From NCBI GenBank assembly GCA_013396755.1, contig VWZF01003020.1:62001-126000 (forward strand): DNA of 64,000 bases, written 5' to 3'. The stretch is from Sclerurus mexicanus. Its lineage: Eukaryota > Chordata > Aves > Passeriformes > Furnariidae. Within the stretch, counting starts at the first letter, position 1. Each line of letters begins with the position of its first letter. Position numbers and translations under genes: made by a program. The notes beneath the pieces were generated by a model that saw only the letters and a list, made by a program, of their open reading frames with translations, was not told where the DNA came from and made no database searches. Shown here piece by piece: positions 14,701 to 29,700 of this stretch.

Positions 14701-17700
14701 ACATTTCCTGGTCATATCACCCCCTCCACCTTTCTTACTCTTACAGCCGCTTGATGGATGGCTTTGGGAGTTACACCGCAGTGCCCAAAAGGTCTGAATT
14801 ACTTTTTTTGGTGATGTTTCCAGGTACACACAGCATGTAAAGAGTTGTTGCCAACCAAGTGCCCCCTTGGGCTGTGCAAAGTGTCAGTCATTCCTCCTAC
14901 TGCTCTAAACAGCATTGATTCAGATGGTAAGTACTGCAAGTAGCCCTTGTTTCTCTCAGTCACAGTCCCTTCAGCTGACACTGTTAATGCCAGGCTCTGT
15001 CAGCTGAAAATTCTGCTGGAATCCATTGCTGAGTGAACTGTTTGCTTTGCTTTTGTACTCAGTTTATCACCCTTTAATGTCAGTGTTTTCTGAGCTGCAG
15101 CTGGGGAAGTTTGAGAATAACTATATTGCAGAAGCAGTGTGGGTAGGTTGGGGAAGCTGAAAAGTTTGTTACACTGCTAGGAGATAAGTGTGATACTTGA
15201 CAGCATGAGTTGTGGTTCATGCTGGATTCAAGGCTGTATACATGTGGTATTTGCCCAGTGAGTGCCATAAGCACAAGGAAGGTATTAGATGTTTCATAGC
15301 TAGACTGGGCTATGGGATGTTGTTTTTTTTCTCTTTTCATCTCCATGGGCAGCTTCACATTTGGCTTTTTCTCCGTCTCCCTTCCTCTTCCCCCAACAGG
15401 TTTCTGGAAAGCTACTTGTCCACCTTCTTGCACAAGTCCTTTATTGGTCTTTGTCAACTCAAAAAGTGGAGACAACCAAGGCGTAAAATTTCTACGAAGA
15501 TTCAAACAGCTGCTGAATCCAGCCCAGGTCTTTGACCTCATGAATGGAGGACCTCACCTTGGGTAGGCAGATATTCTGTGAAAACACACATCCTTTGTAA
15601 ATACCAGAGAAGTACAAGGGATTTATTTGGTTAAGCTCATTCTCAAATATAACAAGGAATCTATTCCTCAGAGAAAACTGAACACATACAAAATTTGGAG
15701 GGTTTTTCCTCTCCCTGTTTTTAGTGTTATTGATTAGCTAAAACCAAAAATGTTGTTGAAAAAGGTTATTATTTCCATTCATCAGTAACAGCAGGACAGC
15801 TTGAGGTGTTTTGGGGAATTCCAGAAACACTCCCCTGGAAGAAGACCAAGTATAGAAAGCTTGGATCCAGAAGAAAATTTGTCAGCAAACAGACTTGTAA
15901 CAGGCATCCTGATGTACTGCTAAGGAGAGTTAATTTCACTTAAGTGAACAGACAGATGTCATAGCTAGAAAATTAATATTGTCAAAATGAGATTTATCAA
16001 GAGCTAACTTACCTGGGAAGTATGTGAAACTTCTATCCCTTGAAGATTTTATGGTGAGGATCTCTTATGAGTTCATTTGGTAAAGTTGGTTCTACCCTGG
16101 GATCTTGGTGACATTTCAAGCTCTTTACCTAGAATATCTGTGGATTAAAAAGAAGTGGTAGCTGTGGAATAAATTTCTCTAGTGTATTTCTGCTACTCTC
16201 ATTTAAAAAAACCCCCGACGTTTAGTCTTTAGTTTTCTTGCTTCCAAATGTTTTTATGTTGCATCACATTTGAGTAACTTTCGTTGTGAATTTGTGCTCC
16301 TTATAAGAGACAACACAACATAAATTTCCCTCATCCTTTTCTGACTGTGGCTCCAAGTCTTTGACTAGGTCTGTAGATGCAGGGGTCTAAATCTGGGAAT
16401 GTCCACTCCTGGATGAGTGACCATTGGGTTCTGCTGTCCCAAGAACTCCTGGGTTCTTTGCCATAGCACATTACAAAACATTGGCATTTAAAACTGCAGT
16501 ATACTGTCCAGGGGATGTGTTTGGCTGAAAATTAACTTACAGAAGACTTGTAAAATTAAGTATTTTTCTTCTTCCCTTCCCCAGTTGGACTGACTGGAGA
16601 GGAGTTTTGCTTTTAAGTTGGAGAGAATGGAAGGGAGGGAATCAATTTCTCAAACTGTGGTGCACAGCTTCTAAAACAGCTGCTCTTCTATGCTCTCTTG
16701 AAGAGGAAGTGATGGTATAGGGTGAAGCCCAAAAAGGCCTAATAAAACTGTTTAGAGACAGAGTTTTAAGCCTTTAAACAGCAAAGGTATTTATTGTCAG
16801 CGCTGGGAAGCCCCGGTTCGCACCGGACAAAGAGCTTCGAATCAACAGTGCAAAATGAGCCATTTTATACATTTCACTGCATGNGTAAAGGCTGCTTCTT
16901 GGTAATTTAAATATTTTCAGCTGGTGCCAGTCAGATTGTACCATAAGATCTTCTCATTTCTGGTAACCATTTTTTGTGTTAACAATGTTTGGTAAAATAA
17001 GGATTTTCGTGTTCTCCAGCAAATCCTGTTTAGGTAATAATAATAAAAAACATACATACAAAAACAAAATAAAAGCAGGTAGTAGGTCTCCAAAGCACAG
17101 TTTCAAACAGCTTAAGGTGAGGTTGTTTTTATTATTGTGGAAAGTGTGAATGGAAAAACTCACACTGGTGAGCTGTATGCCTGCCTGCAGGACAGACAAG
17201 GCGCTGGAGCATTGGTGTTGCTTTCCCAGAAGGACTAGAGCTTGTGAGGCTTTACATCCTCTTGCAGTTGTCTCCTTACTGAATGACTACATGAAATTCC
17301 CTGCTCGAAGCTTGGCTTTGATTGTGTGGCAGAGACATCAAAGCACTCCAACAGTGACAAGTAACTAGTGTGAGGCTGAATGCAGCAAGGCTGCAAAAAG
17401 GAGTTAATTCAATAGCTAATCAACTATCACATGTTCATTTCCTCTTCTGTACAGACAGAAGTGCCTTGCTTTCGCAGAGGAGCATGTTTCTCTATTTCAT
17501 ATTTCTGTCTGGGAGATATTTCTGTAGTGAATAGCCATTGTAAGTTGCTTAGCTGTATTTATAATTCCTTCATTATAATAATTTTGATTTGTCTGTAGTC
17601 TGACAGTGACCCATATTCATTGCAAAATCAGAGCCTACAATAAGCAAAGCTGCCATGTTCATTACCTGGGTTGGATTTGTTTATTGTTTCTTTCTGTAGC

Positions 17701-20700
17701 AGCTGATTGTTTTTCCCTCTCTCTTTTTTCTTTCTCTCCTCTGTAGTTTACGCTTATTCCAGAAATTTGACACTTTCCGGATCCTGGTTTGTGGTGGGGA
17801 TGGAAGTGTTGGCTGGGTTCTCTCTGAAATTGATAGCCTCAACCTTCACAAGCAGGTACCTGCCCAGGAGTTTGGTGGGGTGAAGGAATGAAGTAACAAC
17901 AGCATGGGCTGAGGAGGCTTTCCTTGGTCATGCAGCTGTAGTTTGCCCCAGGACTGAAGCTGCTGGAAGCTTACCACAGCACTGCGCTTTACGAGTTTTC
18001 TGCAAGAAGCAGGAATGGATTAATTCATTATTCCTGTCTCCAATGCTCCTCCACAAGATCCAGCTTTTGGAGTACTCCTGCTGTGTTGGCAGCAGAGGCA
18101 TATTTTGAAAGGGCTGCAGTTAGAAAACTTGGGAATTCCACATGCCTTGTGCTCCTCACCTGTTCCCTTTAATTCTCGTGATGTAATTTCTGAGTCTTGG
18201 CGTGGGCAGAAACTTTATTGCAGTAGAGGTATCATAGGGTGTTTAATTTTAGTTTCCATTTTGTCTGGGAGCTGTCTGCTCATTTTACAGAAACACAATA
18301 GCACCACCTGATGGTTGCATATAAACCTCTGTAGGAGGCATTACTTCAGCAAGGTGCTACTGCAGGTGGCAGCTGTAAAATGCTCCCCTCCCAGTGAACA
18401 ACTAAGAGCAGAGGAAATTTTTCTTTAAATGAATGCTCTTCTGGCTTTTATCCCTATCCAGTTACTTTCTCCCCACTGTGGGATTAGTTGTTTCTCAGTG
18501 ACCGGTGTGTTAAGGAATCAGTCATGTTACTTGTGGCTGTTCCTGGCTTATGTTTTCCCATTTGAATATCACTTTTGTTCTCCTTTTCTCTAATGCAGTG
18601 CCAGCTGGGAGTGCTGCCCTTGGGAACAGGGAATGACCTTGCCCGTGTATTAGGCTGGGGGTCTGCTTGTGATGATGATACCCAGCTCCCACAGATCCTG
18701 GAGAAGCTGGAGAGGGCCAGTACCAAAATGCTGGACAGGTGAGTAACCATTACTAACATCCTTTGCTGTTCGAGAATTGTATGAAAATATCCTTCCAGGG
18801 TAGAACTGAGCAGTCGTGATTCTGCCAAGCTGCCGGATCTCTTACTAATGCCAGTTAATATTTTTTTCTTTGATAATCCACTGTCACCATCTATAGCAAC
18901 AAAAGGTGGTCTGGCTTTCCATGCCACTGCTGCAGAACAGTAACAAGTGAAATTGTCTGATGTCCTGTGTCCTCTCTTCTGCTCCAGAGTTCTCATCAAT
19001 TGAATTTTTCACCCTTAAAGTCATGACTTACTTTTTTAAGCAATTTTTCTTTCTTGGTAAACTTGAAAAAATTTATCTTGAGTTTGGCTTAGAAATGAAA
19101 GCTGAATGCAGAAGTGGATGTCTACCCCTAGTATTGATACTTTTTATTTATCTTTGTACATGTAAAAATGCTTCTTGTCTTTAGAGTTGCATTTTGGCAT
19201 CTCTTATCTTGAATTAAGTAGTGCCCATAGAATTTCTGTGGAGAGGGAAGAAGTACGGAGAGGTTCCCTGTGCTGTAGAATACTTGTTCATCTTGTCATC
19301 CTTCTTTCTTCCCCAGTTCAACCTCTCTGCAACTCTGTGGCTTCCTTATATCAGTCATGGCCCCCCATAGTGTAATGAGTTCTTCTTTGAGGTTCTAACC
19401 TGTTATATGTCCTTTGGATAAAGGAGGAGAACATCTGCATTTTAGTGACTAGTGTGGTTTTCAACAGGTGGAGCATCATGGTGTATGAAACCAAACTCCC
19501 TCGCCAGTCCTCCGCTTCCACAGTCACTGAGGATTTCAGTGAGGATTCAGAGGTACCTCCCAGGATGCAGAGGGCGGGGGACTGGAGCACTAGCCTTGGA
19601 GCAAATGAGATGGGAGGCAGTGGTTGAGCTCCAGTGGAGCAAACCTGAGCTGTGGCTTGGGTACTGGCAGAGCTGCAAAGATCTGATGCTTTAAGTCAGT
19701 GAAGTACTATCTAGAAGGATGGAGGTTGGGTTTACCAGAGTCAACAAGCAGAATGAGGGATGAGGAGAAGATCCTTTGGAACAAAACAGAAAGGAAATTA
19801 CTGACTTTTATTTGCTGTCATGACATCAAGTTGTTGAAATAGTGGCAAGCTGCATGTCAGTCACAAAAAGGTGCTTTTAGATCTGCAGTTGATCAGAGCC
19901 TCTAAGAACTGCACTGCTGGTGGTTTCTAGGTTCAGAATTAGTTTATTCATCAGATTCAGGTCTTCAGTGAGTAATAGAGCCCTGGACTTTGGAACTTTT
20001 CCAGGGCAAAAAGAACCTGTAGAATGATAGGTACTCTCTGGAGCGCCAGGGTTACACAGCTTATGTTGTAATGTTGGGAAGCAGCACCCCAGTGGCTTGT
20101 TTCTGACTGTCAACAGGTGCAGAAGATTCTCTGCTATGAAGACTCTGTGGCTGCTCATTTGTCCAAAATTTTGACTTCTGACCAACACTCGGTGGTCATC
20201 TCCTCAGCCAAGTGAGTACTTAGAGGACAACTACTTTAAGTGAAAGCTGCACTGTGAAGACCCTGTGACAATCCCTGCATGCCTTAATTTTCACTCCCTC
20301 CTTTGTCCAGGGTGCTTTGTGAGACAGTGAAGGATTTCGTGGCTCGAGTAGGGAAGGCCTATGAGAAGGCAACAGAAAGCTCAGAGGAATCAGAGGTCAT
20401 GGCCAGGAAGGTAAAATTTGAAAAATTGTTTGGGTTTCTACTTCTGAAGTGTAAAACTGCTCTATTTTCAGAAAACTAGGACAGCAGCTGTTCGTCAGGC
20501 ACTAAAAGAATGAGCTACCCAGACTACTGCTAGTTCTACTCAAATGTTGTTCTTCTCCTTGTAGTGCTGTGTCCTGAAGGAGAAGCTGGACTCATTGCTG
20601 AAGACACTGAACGATGAATCTCAAGCATCTTCATCTCTGCCAAACCCTCCTCCCACCATTGCAGAGGAAACCGAAGATGGGGATGGGTCGGGCAGTGCCT

Positions 20701-23700
20701 GTGACTCCTCAAGCGAGCGGTCCGTGGGCTCATCCTGCACGGCCCGGCCCCAGATATTCCGACCCCGGGAGCAGCTCATGCTCAGAGCCAATAGCCTGAA
20801 AAAGGCCATTCGCCAGATAATAGAACATGCAGAGAAAGGTGACATGTCAGGAGTCCTGCAGACTTTTGAGAATAAATTTCCTTTGTTCCGGGGGATCAGT
20901 AGGGTTCTTTATTGAGCACAGCTCTCTTGAGCTAGAGAAGATACTCAGAAAGCCTAGCTGTTTAGTTTCAGTGCCATCTCTACTGAGCCCACCTATTGGA
21001 AACGTTGCTCTGTAAATAAGCCTGGAGATCAAGGTGTGTTCTCTCCCATGGGGCTGGTCTAGGAAGTTCCTACCCTCCCACACTCTGTTAATTTGCATTT
21101 CCTGTCTGTCCCCACCCATACCACAATTGTGTCAGTGGAGCTGTTTGTGTAGCCTTGCTGTAAAACAGATCTGAAAATACTTAGGAAGAAAATATTTTAA
21201 GTGTTTTAACTTGTATTGTTTTAGAAATCTCTTTACAGCAGAGCCCAGCAAAACATTGCTGTGGCACAACTGCAAGAGCAGGCAGGAACTTCTTAAATGA
21301 GCTTTGTCCCTGGGAAAAACTTAAAATACTACACCTTTGGTACAAGTCAGTTCTGTTCTGGTATTAGCTTCTTAGGCAGGTGACTCCCTTCTCCACACCT
21401 TGACCCTTGTCTCTCTCCAGGCACACCCCTCATGGCTCAAAGTTTCGTTTCCTTTGTAAGGTGTCAGTCTCCCAGATGTTAGTCAGAAACAGGGGTTTAA
21501 CTGAGACCAAAGGAAGTACTTTACAGCTTGTTACTGGAGGTAAAAGCATTAAAGTTGCAGATATGACATCTGTGCACACCCAAATGTGCACTGTAGACGA
21601 TTGTGTAGTAAGTTACAAAGCATTGCAATGTTGCTTGGATTTCCAGCACGGCAGCATTGTACACAACCTCTGCTGAAGGTGAAGTGGTGTGGAATGATGA
21701 AAATGCAGCAAACAGCCTGTTTCTGGTGAAATAGGGGCCTTGACCTCACTCCTGCCCCACTTTGCTGCTGCTGCTTACCTTAGGCCAGTTTGATGTTTAT
21801 GGAGTTCTTTTGGAGCCCAAGCAATTTGCTTAATCCAGCCAGAAGTGTTTCTATTTCTGCTAGACTAGTGGGTTGGAGTGCCTCATGCGTAGTTTTGATG
21901 AACTCCAGAGTCAGCACAAGGGAGGGGAAGAGACTGAAAGAAGGGGGGCTCATCCACCTGTGGAGGCAGAGAGCTGGTAGAGCAGCTGAGGTCAGTTTAG
22001 AGCTGTGCCCTGGCAGGGGCTTCTGGGGAGGAAAAGGCCTATTGATTACATGCAGTGGTCGTTTGATTTCTTTAGGCAGCATGCTAGTGTTTAAATCTGA
22101 CCAACTCTCCAGCAAACTCCAGTTACATTTCAAATGTGTTTGTTCAACTTTTCCAAACTGTTTTTCCTCCTCCAAAGTATCTAATCTGATTCTTCCCTCT
22201 GTTTGTATTGGTTTCTACCAACTGCTATTTTTTTCCTCCTCCATTATGTGCATCTAAGTGTCCTTTTCAAGTGGCTTATGTTGTTGCACCACTACAGATT
22301 AAGCTAAAAGAAAATTCATTAATCACTTCATGTCTGTCTGGTTAGAATTCCTGGCAACATCTAAATGCAAATAAATGGAAGCCCATCACCTGTAGCACAG
22401 TTTGTATCTCAGGATGCATGAGTACCTGTGGCATTAAAGATGGACACTTCTTTTTAGAACCTCACTGTTAAAGGGCTCAGCAAAGTAAACAAGGAGCTCT
22501 CCAGAGCAGTCGAGACAAATTATAAAGGAAAGCTTTTTGTTATTCTTGTTCTTTCCTTTAAGGAACCGGGACATGTAGAGTCCCATCCTGTTGTTATTTA
22601 CATCAGTGGGAGGTATTCCTTGCTGGAAGAGCTGTGAGGCACTCACCTATTTCATCTCTCCATTCAGCTGTAGATGAGCAGAATGCCCAGACCCAGGAGC
22701 AAGAGGGCTTCCTCCTTAGTCTGTCATCCTCTGAGGAGAACAAGTTGCTGAGGAACGAGGATAAAATGTCCCTGCAGTCATCACACAGCAGCAGCTATGG
22801 AGTGTCCAAGGGAAGAAGGAAAGGTACTGCTCTGGGGCCACCACCAGGCAGGTCTTGTTTGTGCATTCCAGTTCTTCTAGTTGTAAAAAGGGAAGGAGTG
22901 TTACGTGCATTACCTGCTGTGTTGTGTTTTTCTCTAATTTTTGCATGATTGCTCTTCAGGCCCTGCACATTTCTGTGCTCTAGCCTGTGCATTATACACC
23001 CCACTTTTTGCTACATCTCTGATGGCTGGTCTGTGATCTTAGCATACGGAGCCTGTGAGTCAGGAATTTTCTTGCACCTTAGCTGGTAGTCTGGGTTCTC
23101 TTGGCTTTCAAGTGCATGGACAAGGATGGTCGTGAGCATTTTTCGTGTCGTTTACCTGGTAAGATTTCCCTGCCATCCTTTGCAGATGACAGAGAACAGT
23201 AGCCAGTTTGCTTTAATAACTGTGTTATGTGAGTAATTTGTTAGAGATCCCTGACCACTGCAGACATAGTTGAAACTTCCCTGAGTATTGATTGGGAGCT
23301 AAATACCCTGATTATGCTGCTGGTACCAGCTTGTTCTCATCTCCATTTGTAATATTTTTCATGTGGCATTTTGGCGCTTCTGGTCTGTGTGGTTTTCTGA
23401 CAGCACATATGTGACATCTCTGTCTCTTAATGACGGGTTCTGTCAACTCTTCTGGTGCCTCAGGTGTTTTTCTGTTGAGTGATTCCTGGCTTAGTCTTGC
23501 TGTGGTGTGCTGGTTGGGATCACAGCATTGTGTTTGTCAATAGCCGTATTTGGATTGTGTTTTACAGCATCCAAGTCTCCTTGCGAAAGACTAATAAACA
23601 AAGGAAGTTTGTCGCTGGGCAGCTCTGCATCTCTTCCTCCCCAGACAGGAAACCGGGACAACCTGCCAATGCTGAACACAAAAATCCTCTACCCAAGTAA

Positions 23701-26700
23701 GTGTAACGCCCACCTCTTCCCACTGAGGCAGCCAACTGCTTCATGGGTGACAGTAGCACAGGCTACAGTCCCCACATGAGAACATGAAATTGTCCTGCCA
23801 GACGCTCTTTTGTGCAGGGTTGACTTGGAGAGAAATTCAAGTGGAGGCTTGGAGTGAGCTGTGCTAGTTTCTAGTTTGTAGCTAAGACCTCTGCACAGAT
23901 TATTATTAACACGGTGAAGTGGCAGAATTTAAATGCCATTTGCAAGGAGATACTGATCTCAAAGTAACCTAGAGAAGGGGAATATGAGAAATGTTTATGA
24001 AGAGTGGCAGCCATAGGCAGGGAGCAACAGTCTCTTCATGTGTGGGCTGAAATCACTGGAAGTGCAGAGACCCATCAGAATTCCCCCCTCTCACATCTTG
24101 TGCAGCAACTTCTCCCTGTCGCTGTGGCAGTGTTCTTGCACCTCTCCCCCCAAATTACTTGTTCAAATTGCTTCTTCTGGAAGCAGGTAATTTCCTTTCT
24201 CTCTGACAAATCTGCTGTTTGTGGGTCACCAGTTAATAATTTAAGGAGCAGAACACAGTAGTTCTTGAGCAACTTGGATAATAACTTCACTCTTACTCCT
24301 TTCTCTTTACTCACTGGAGAAGGGATGTTGCATGTCTCCCCCTCCAACAAAAACATTACTGCAGAGAATGCATCCCTATTTCCCCTTTCCATATTCCTGT
24401 ACAACTATGCTGCTAGCCTTAGGCAATGCACCATCAGGCAGAAATCCTGCAGGCAGCCTCTGAGACCCTTCTCCTTGTCAAAAGAGCTAAGCCTCTGGAG
24501 TGGAAGAAAGCGCTAATGCTATTTGCTTTCTCCATAAATGATGGCAGAACATACTAACTCTTGTTATCTTGTCATGGAGGTTGAAGTTACCTGTTTTCTG
24601 CCTATTGTTAGTCATGCTCTTCTCCGTGGTCAATTTTCCTACAGATATCCGTGCTGGCATGTCTGGTTCTTTGCCTGGGAGCTCTGTCATCAGCCGATTG
24701 CTGATCCATGCTGATCCCTTTAACTCTGAGCCTGAAAATCTGTGAGTATGTGCAGGAGCTTGAAGGGAGGGAGTGGGTGTTTCTGAACAGAGCTCAGGAG
24801 AAGCAGATTAGTTTCTGGAGCAGAGTAACAGACTGCCCCAGCCCAGCGTTACATGACTGGGTTCACGTGCTGCATGTCACGGAATGGCAGCTGATGGAGT
24901 TGTACATTCAGTGACACATCTGACACAGTTTGGCTTGATGGTATTTTCCAACCTAAATGACTCTGGGATTCTATGTGAGATACACACCAAATGGTATATC
25001 GACTTGTGAATGAGATATTTGTTCTTCTCTTGGGCAGTGAATGTTACACAGAGAAGTGTGTCATGAATAATTACTTTGGAATTGGACTGGATGCAAAGAT
25101 TTCTTTGGATTTCAACAACAAACGTGATGAGCACCCAGAGAAATGCAGGTGGGTTTGGCTTTGACGTTTGGATTGATGCTAGAAGTGACTGAAACCACTT
25201 CATGCTTCTGTGTGGTTTGGAAGCTGATTGTGTACAAGTGTGCTGAATGGGTGTGTTGTCTAAATTATCCTCCTTTGAGGCTTGAAATCATGATGGAGGA
25301 GATAAGTCACTGATTTATTACTGTTTTATTATGCTATAAGGCCTTTAAGTAGCTGTATTGGTGTAGGTTGAGCACATTGGTTCTTTTTATGTCATCTCAC
25401 AAATTTTTCTCCTGAACTATTTAGCCACGAAAGAAGCACATCTCAGCTCTAAATGCCACAGAAGCTGGTTTTGGCCTTGATCCTGACTTAATACAAACTA
25501 CAGGTTTGGGCTTTTGAATACCTGGGCAACTGCAGGGTCCTTTGTGTACGCTGGACTCGGTACATTGGCTGTACTTGAGCTAATACAACCAAACACTACT
25601 GACGTCCTGGTGTATGAGATGGACAAGTTTGGTGCCGAGGGAGTCTGTGTATGTTCCTGGTAGTGTGTGTTACTCAGTCATCCTCAATTCCTACCTGACA
25701 TATATTTAAAGGGAAGTAGATTCCTAGCACAAACAGTGACCGCTCAGAGTGCTTGACCCTTTTGGAAGCAAAGTACCTTTGTGTTCTAGGACACAGCAGG
25801 TACCATTTCAATGTGAGGTTTTTATTTCTTCTTAGTGAAAGGGTGTCTGTGCTGACTTTTTCTCTTTTGATTTGCCCCCTTAGAAGTCGTACGAAGAACA
25901 TGATGTGGTATGGAGTACTCGGGACCAAGGAGCTGCTGCACAGAACATATAAAAACCTGGAGCAGAAGGTCTTGCTGGAGGTGAGGAATTAGCATGCTCT
26001 TCTGTTCCTAAAACTGGGATGTCTAATTGCATCTCCCTTGGGCACTGTAACTTCGGCATGGTGATTCAGCTTCGTGATGTTTGCTTGTTGGATACAACTA
26101 GATGTGGCTTTTCCTGGTTCTGGAGGATAACTTGTATTCTCAGACCGTAAGGGAAGTATCATCCTGCTGGAAAGTATTTGCTGTTTTCAACTCAGTGTTT
26201 AGCATGGGTAAGATTGTTATGGTACATGTGGTATCTCAAGTGACTACATCATTGTAGATAGTAGGTACAGTGGAAAGCTCTTGATTTAACTGTGCTATAA
26301 TTTGCATCGAACTGGAAAAGAAATACTGTTGTATAGGCTATATAAAACACAAACAGGTAACTTGCAGGAGGAGACCCTCATTACATAGGTGTTTCATGAG
26401 TTTTATTTCCCTTTCTGAAGGAATAAACCAAAAGGTTTTGCCAAGCCTCTCAGGTATTTCCTATTCCTGTCAGAGGAAAGGAAGCAACAATTTCTCTCTA
26501 AAATTCATGTCTGCCAAAAGAGGCCTGACTTTTGAGCCTTGAGTGGATATGTTCTACTCTGCTAGGCCAAAAATAAACAGGAAGAAACCTCAATTAATGT
26601 ATTACTAAGTTGTGCAGGCTCTTTTCTGTTCTTAGAGCATATGCTCTGGCAGGAGGGGCTCTCTCCTGCTGGGCTGAAAGCTTTGTTGCCTTCTTTTCTG

Positions 26701-29700
26701 TGCAGTGTGATGGGAGGCCAATCCCTCTGCCCAGTCTCCAGGGAATTGCTGTACTCAACATTCCCAGCTACGCAGGAGGCACCAACTTTTGGGGGGGAAC
26801 CAAGGAAGATGATGTGAGTATTCTCTAAGGCAAACCAGGAAATGTTTCTATTTACTGTTGCTTTTGAAGTCAAAGTCTCTGAGAATAGCGCTTGGAAGAA
26901 GAGGGCAACGGGCCTGTCTGCTTGTACTTTCTATGAAAAGTGGGTAAGATACTGACATTCAATCTTCAGCAGCTTCATACCCAGGCAGTCTGTAATGATT
27001 CAGAAGAAACATCACCAGACCATTTGGACCTGCAGGAAATGGTTTAAGTTGACCTTGTCCACACAGACTGGCTGAGAAGTAAAGCCCCTTGAAGGCAAAG
27101 GCGGGTAGATTTACTCGGAAACATTGTGTTGTTGGAAATGAAGGAGTGCCTACTCTGGAACGAATAATTATTGCCTTGTGACCTACAGCCTGTGTGTCTG
27201 CATTATACTTTAGCCACTGGAAGCACAGTGGGACTATCAGGCCTCCTTTTTCTCCCTCCTAGCTCACTGTAGATTGTCACCTTCAAGTCTTGTTTTTATA
27301 CAGATTAAAGAGCATATTTGAGAGCTGACCTCCAGATCTGCACCAATAGGGGGTAAAGGAAATCTTCCTAATAGAGCTATATGTCAGCTGACTTCTCTCT
27401 TCCCTGCATCTGACAGACATTTACAGCCCCTTCCTTTGATGACAAGATTTTGGAGGTGGTGGCCGTGTTTGGTAGCATGCAGATGGCAGTGTCACGTGTT
27501 ATCAACCTGCAGCACCACCGCATTGCACAGGTATCAGTTTTTGTGAGCTCTTGTGCCTGCCCCCTCTCCAGCTGGTGACTTTTGGGCCAGTTTCAGTCAG
27601 TAATGCCCTCACTTGTGCTCTCTCTGGTCCACAGAAAGAGCATCCACCAGGGCTGGAAATGAGTATGTTCAGGGGCAATTTGGGCATGGAGTTGTTTGCT
27701 AGCATTCATTGTGGTAGGAGTTAGACGAACAACTCAAAATACAGAGTAGTCCAAAGGCACAGCAAGTGCTCACTGCTGCTCAAGGGTAAGGTGTGCCCTG
27801 CTGCCCAGACACAGGTGTCTCAAGTAGCACCAAAGCTACAGCACCTGGGGAAGGGCTTTGCAAAGGCAGAGAATGGCTCATGCTTTTGGAAAACCAACAT
27901 TTTGAAGTTTTCTGTGGTCACTTCTTGCAGTGTCGGACGGTGAAGATAGCAATCCTTGGAGAAGAGGGAGTTCCTGTGCAAGTGGATGGAGAAGCCTGGA
28001 TCCAGCCTCCAGGTTACATTTGGATTGTTCATAAGAACAGGGCACAGACCCTCACCCGAGACAGGGTAAGAGCAGTTTTGCATACACTGTGCAGTGCACA
28101 TGTGTTTTTATGTCTCATATTTCTGGAGAATGTGACAACGGCCACACATGAATGTTATCTTTGTGAATGCAAGAAGCTTATTTTGTTACACATTGTCAAA
28201 CTTTTGGTAAAGAATATTAGACTTGCATTCACCACTTCAGAACTGGAACTGACATAAGTAAGGTTGCTTATGCAAGCTTATTTTACTTCCTTTTCTAGGT
28301 GCCTGGTGACAGTGTTTCTTAACACGTTTGGATGCTGTTTTTCCCACAGGATGCCTGTCTTGCCAAGTACCATGGATTGTCTAGATTCAACTGGTCAATG
28401 TCTTAATTTCTCATTATGGTTTAGTATGTGGCTTATACTTCATTGACCATGTGAAGCAACATCTTATGCTTTGTTCAGAAGTGTGTGTCAGTCTCATCTC
28501 ATAATTTTCAAATATATCTGATGAGTACCAGCAGATAAGGAAGCCTTCTTGCTCTTTTACTGTATGACTGAGTGGTGGTAAGCCAAAGGAGAGGATAAAG
28601 GCCTTGCTGTGGCACACACAGGCTTTATGGTTCCTCACAATTTTCTGACTGTCCACGCATAAACAATTAAGTTGAGAGCGGCTCTTAATACTTTCCAACA
28701 TAATGCCCTTTTACTCAGCTTCCAGAACAAATCAAGGTCCTCTGCAAAGGACTCCTCCGCTGAATTAAAAGAAAAGAGAGAAGGGCAAAGAGGGAAAGGG
28801 AAAGCAGCCTGATACAGGCAAGAAGTTGTAAACATGATGGTATGAAAAGAAAGCAAAGGTGGGCGTGCAAAGCCTCTGTTATGGTAGGACTGTGCACCTG
28901 AGACCACTTGAGCTGAGAGAGAATAGTGGATATTGATCATAGAACCACAGAATGGTTTGGGTTGGAAGGGACCTTAAAGGTCATCTAGTCCAAGCCCCCT
29001 GCTATGGGCAGGGACACCTTCCCCCAGGCCAGGTTACTTAAAACCCCATCCAACTTGACCATGAATGTTGCAAGAGATGGGGCAGCCACCATCTCTCTGG
29101 GCAATCTGTGTCAGTGTTTCATACTGCTCATGATACAAAATTTCTTCCTTATATCTGGTCTGAATCTACCTTCTTTTAGTTCAAAGGGTGTCCTGTCACC
29201 CCTTGATATGATTGTTGTGGAGAGGAGGAGACAGGAATAGTGCACAGAGTCTTTTGTGGAAGGTAAGAGCTTCTGCAGCGTCACACTGTCACTTGGAGAG
29301 GAAGTGACTGAAGGAGATAGAGTGCAAGTGGGAACAGGATTCCTGCTCTTAAGGTAAAGGAAGGGAAAAAAGGAGAGGCAACTTACATGTGGGTATGGTG
29401 GGAAAGGTGGAGTGAAGCACAAGAGGTAGAGAGGGCACAGCAGTCCCTCGTGAATGTGCTGTGTGTTGGGCCATCTGAAGCCATAGCTGTGGTTGTGCCA
29501 TTCCATTCCTCACTGCCTGCAAACCTGGTTTTGCAGGCATGGAATTGCCACAGAGGAAGAGGTTACGGTTTTGCAGAGGAACACTCAACTTTGTCTCGGC
29601 CATGGGCTTATCCTTGTTTTTTCTGCTGTCCTTTTGATGATCATGACACACACCTTCCTTCACAGAGTAAACCTGTCCTATACAGTTGATGCAGTGGGGT

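Noticed and set aside
18484..18999. Antisense ORF of 171 codons across a DGKD catalytic exon
   Set aside because: It overlaps a well-supported exon with exact splice sites and shows no recognisable protein features.
20839..20915. Read-through extension of the DGKD exon ending at 20838, giving about 25 extra residues and a stop
   Set aside because: The GT donor at 20839 is used in the frame-consistent model joining to 22668. The extension would truncate the kinase before DAGKa.
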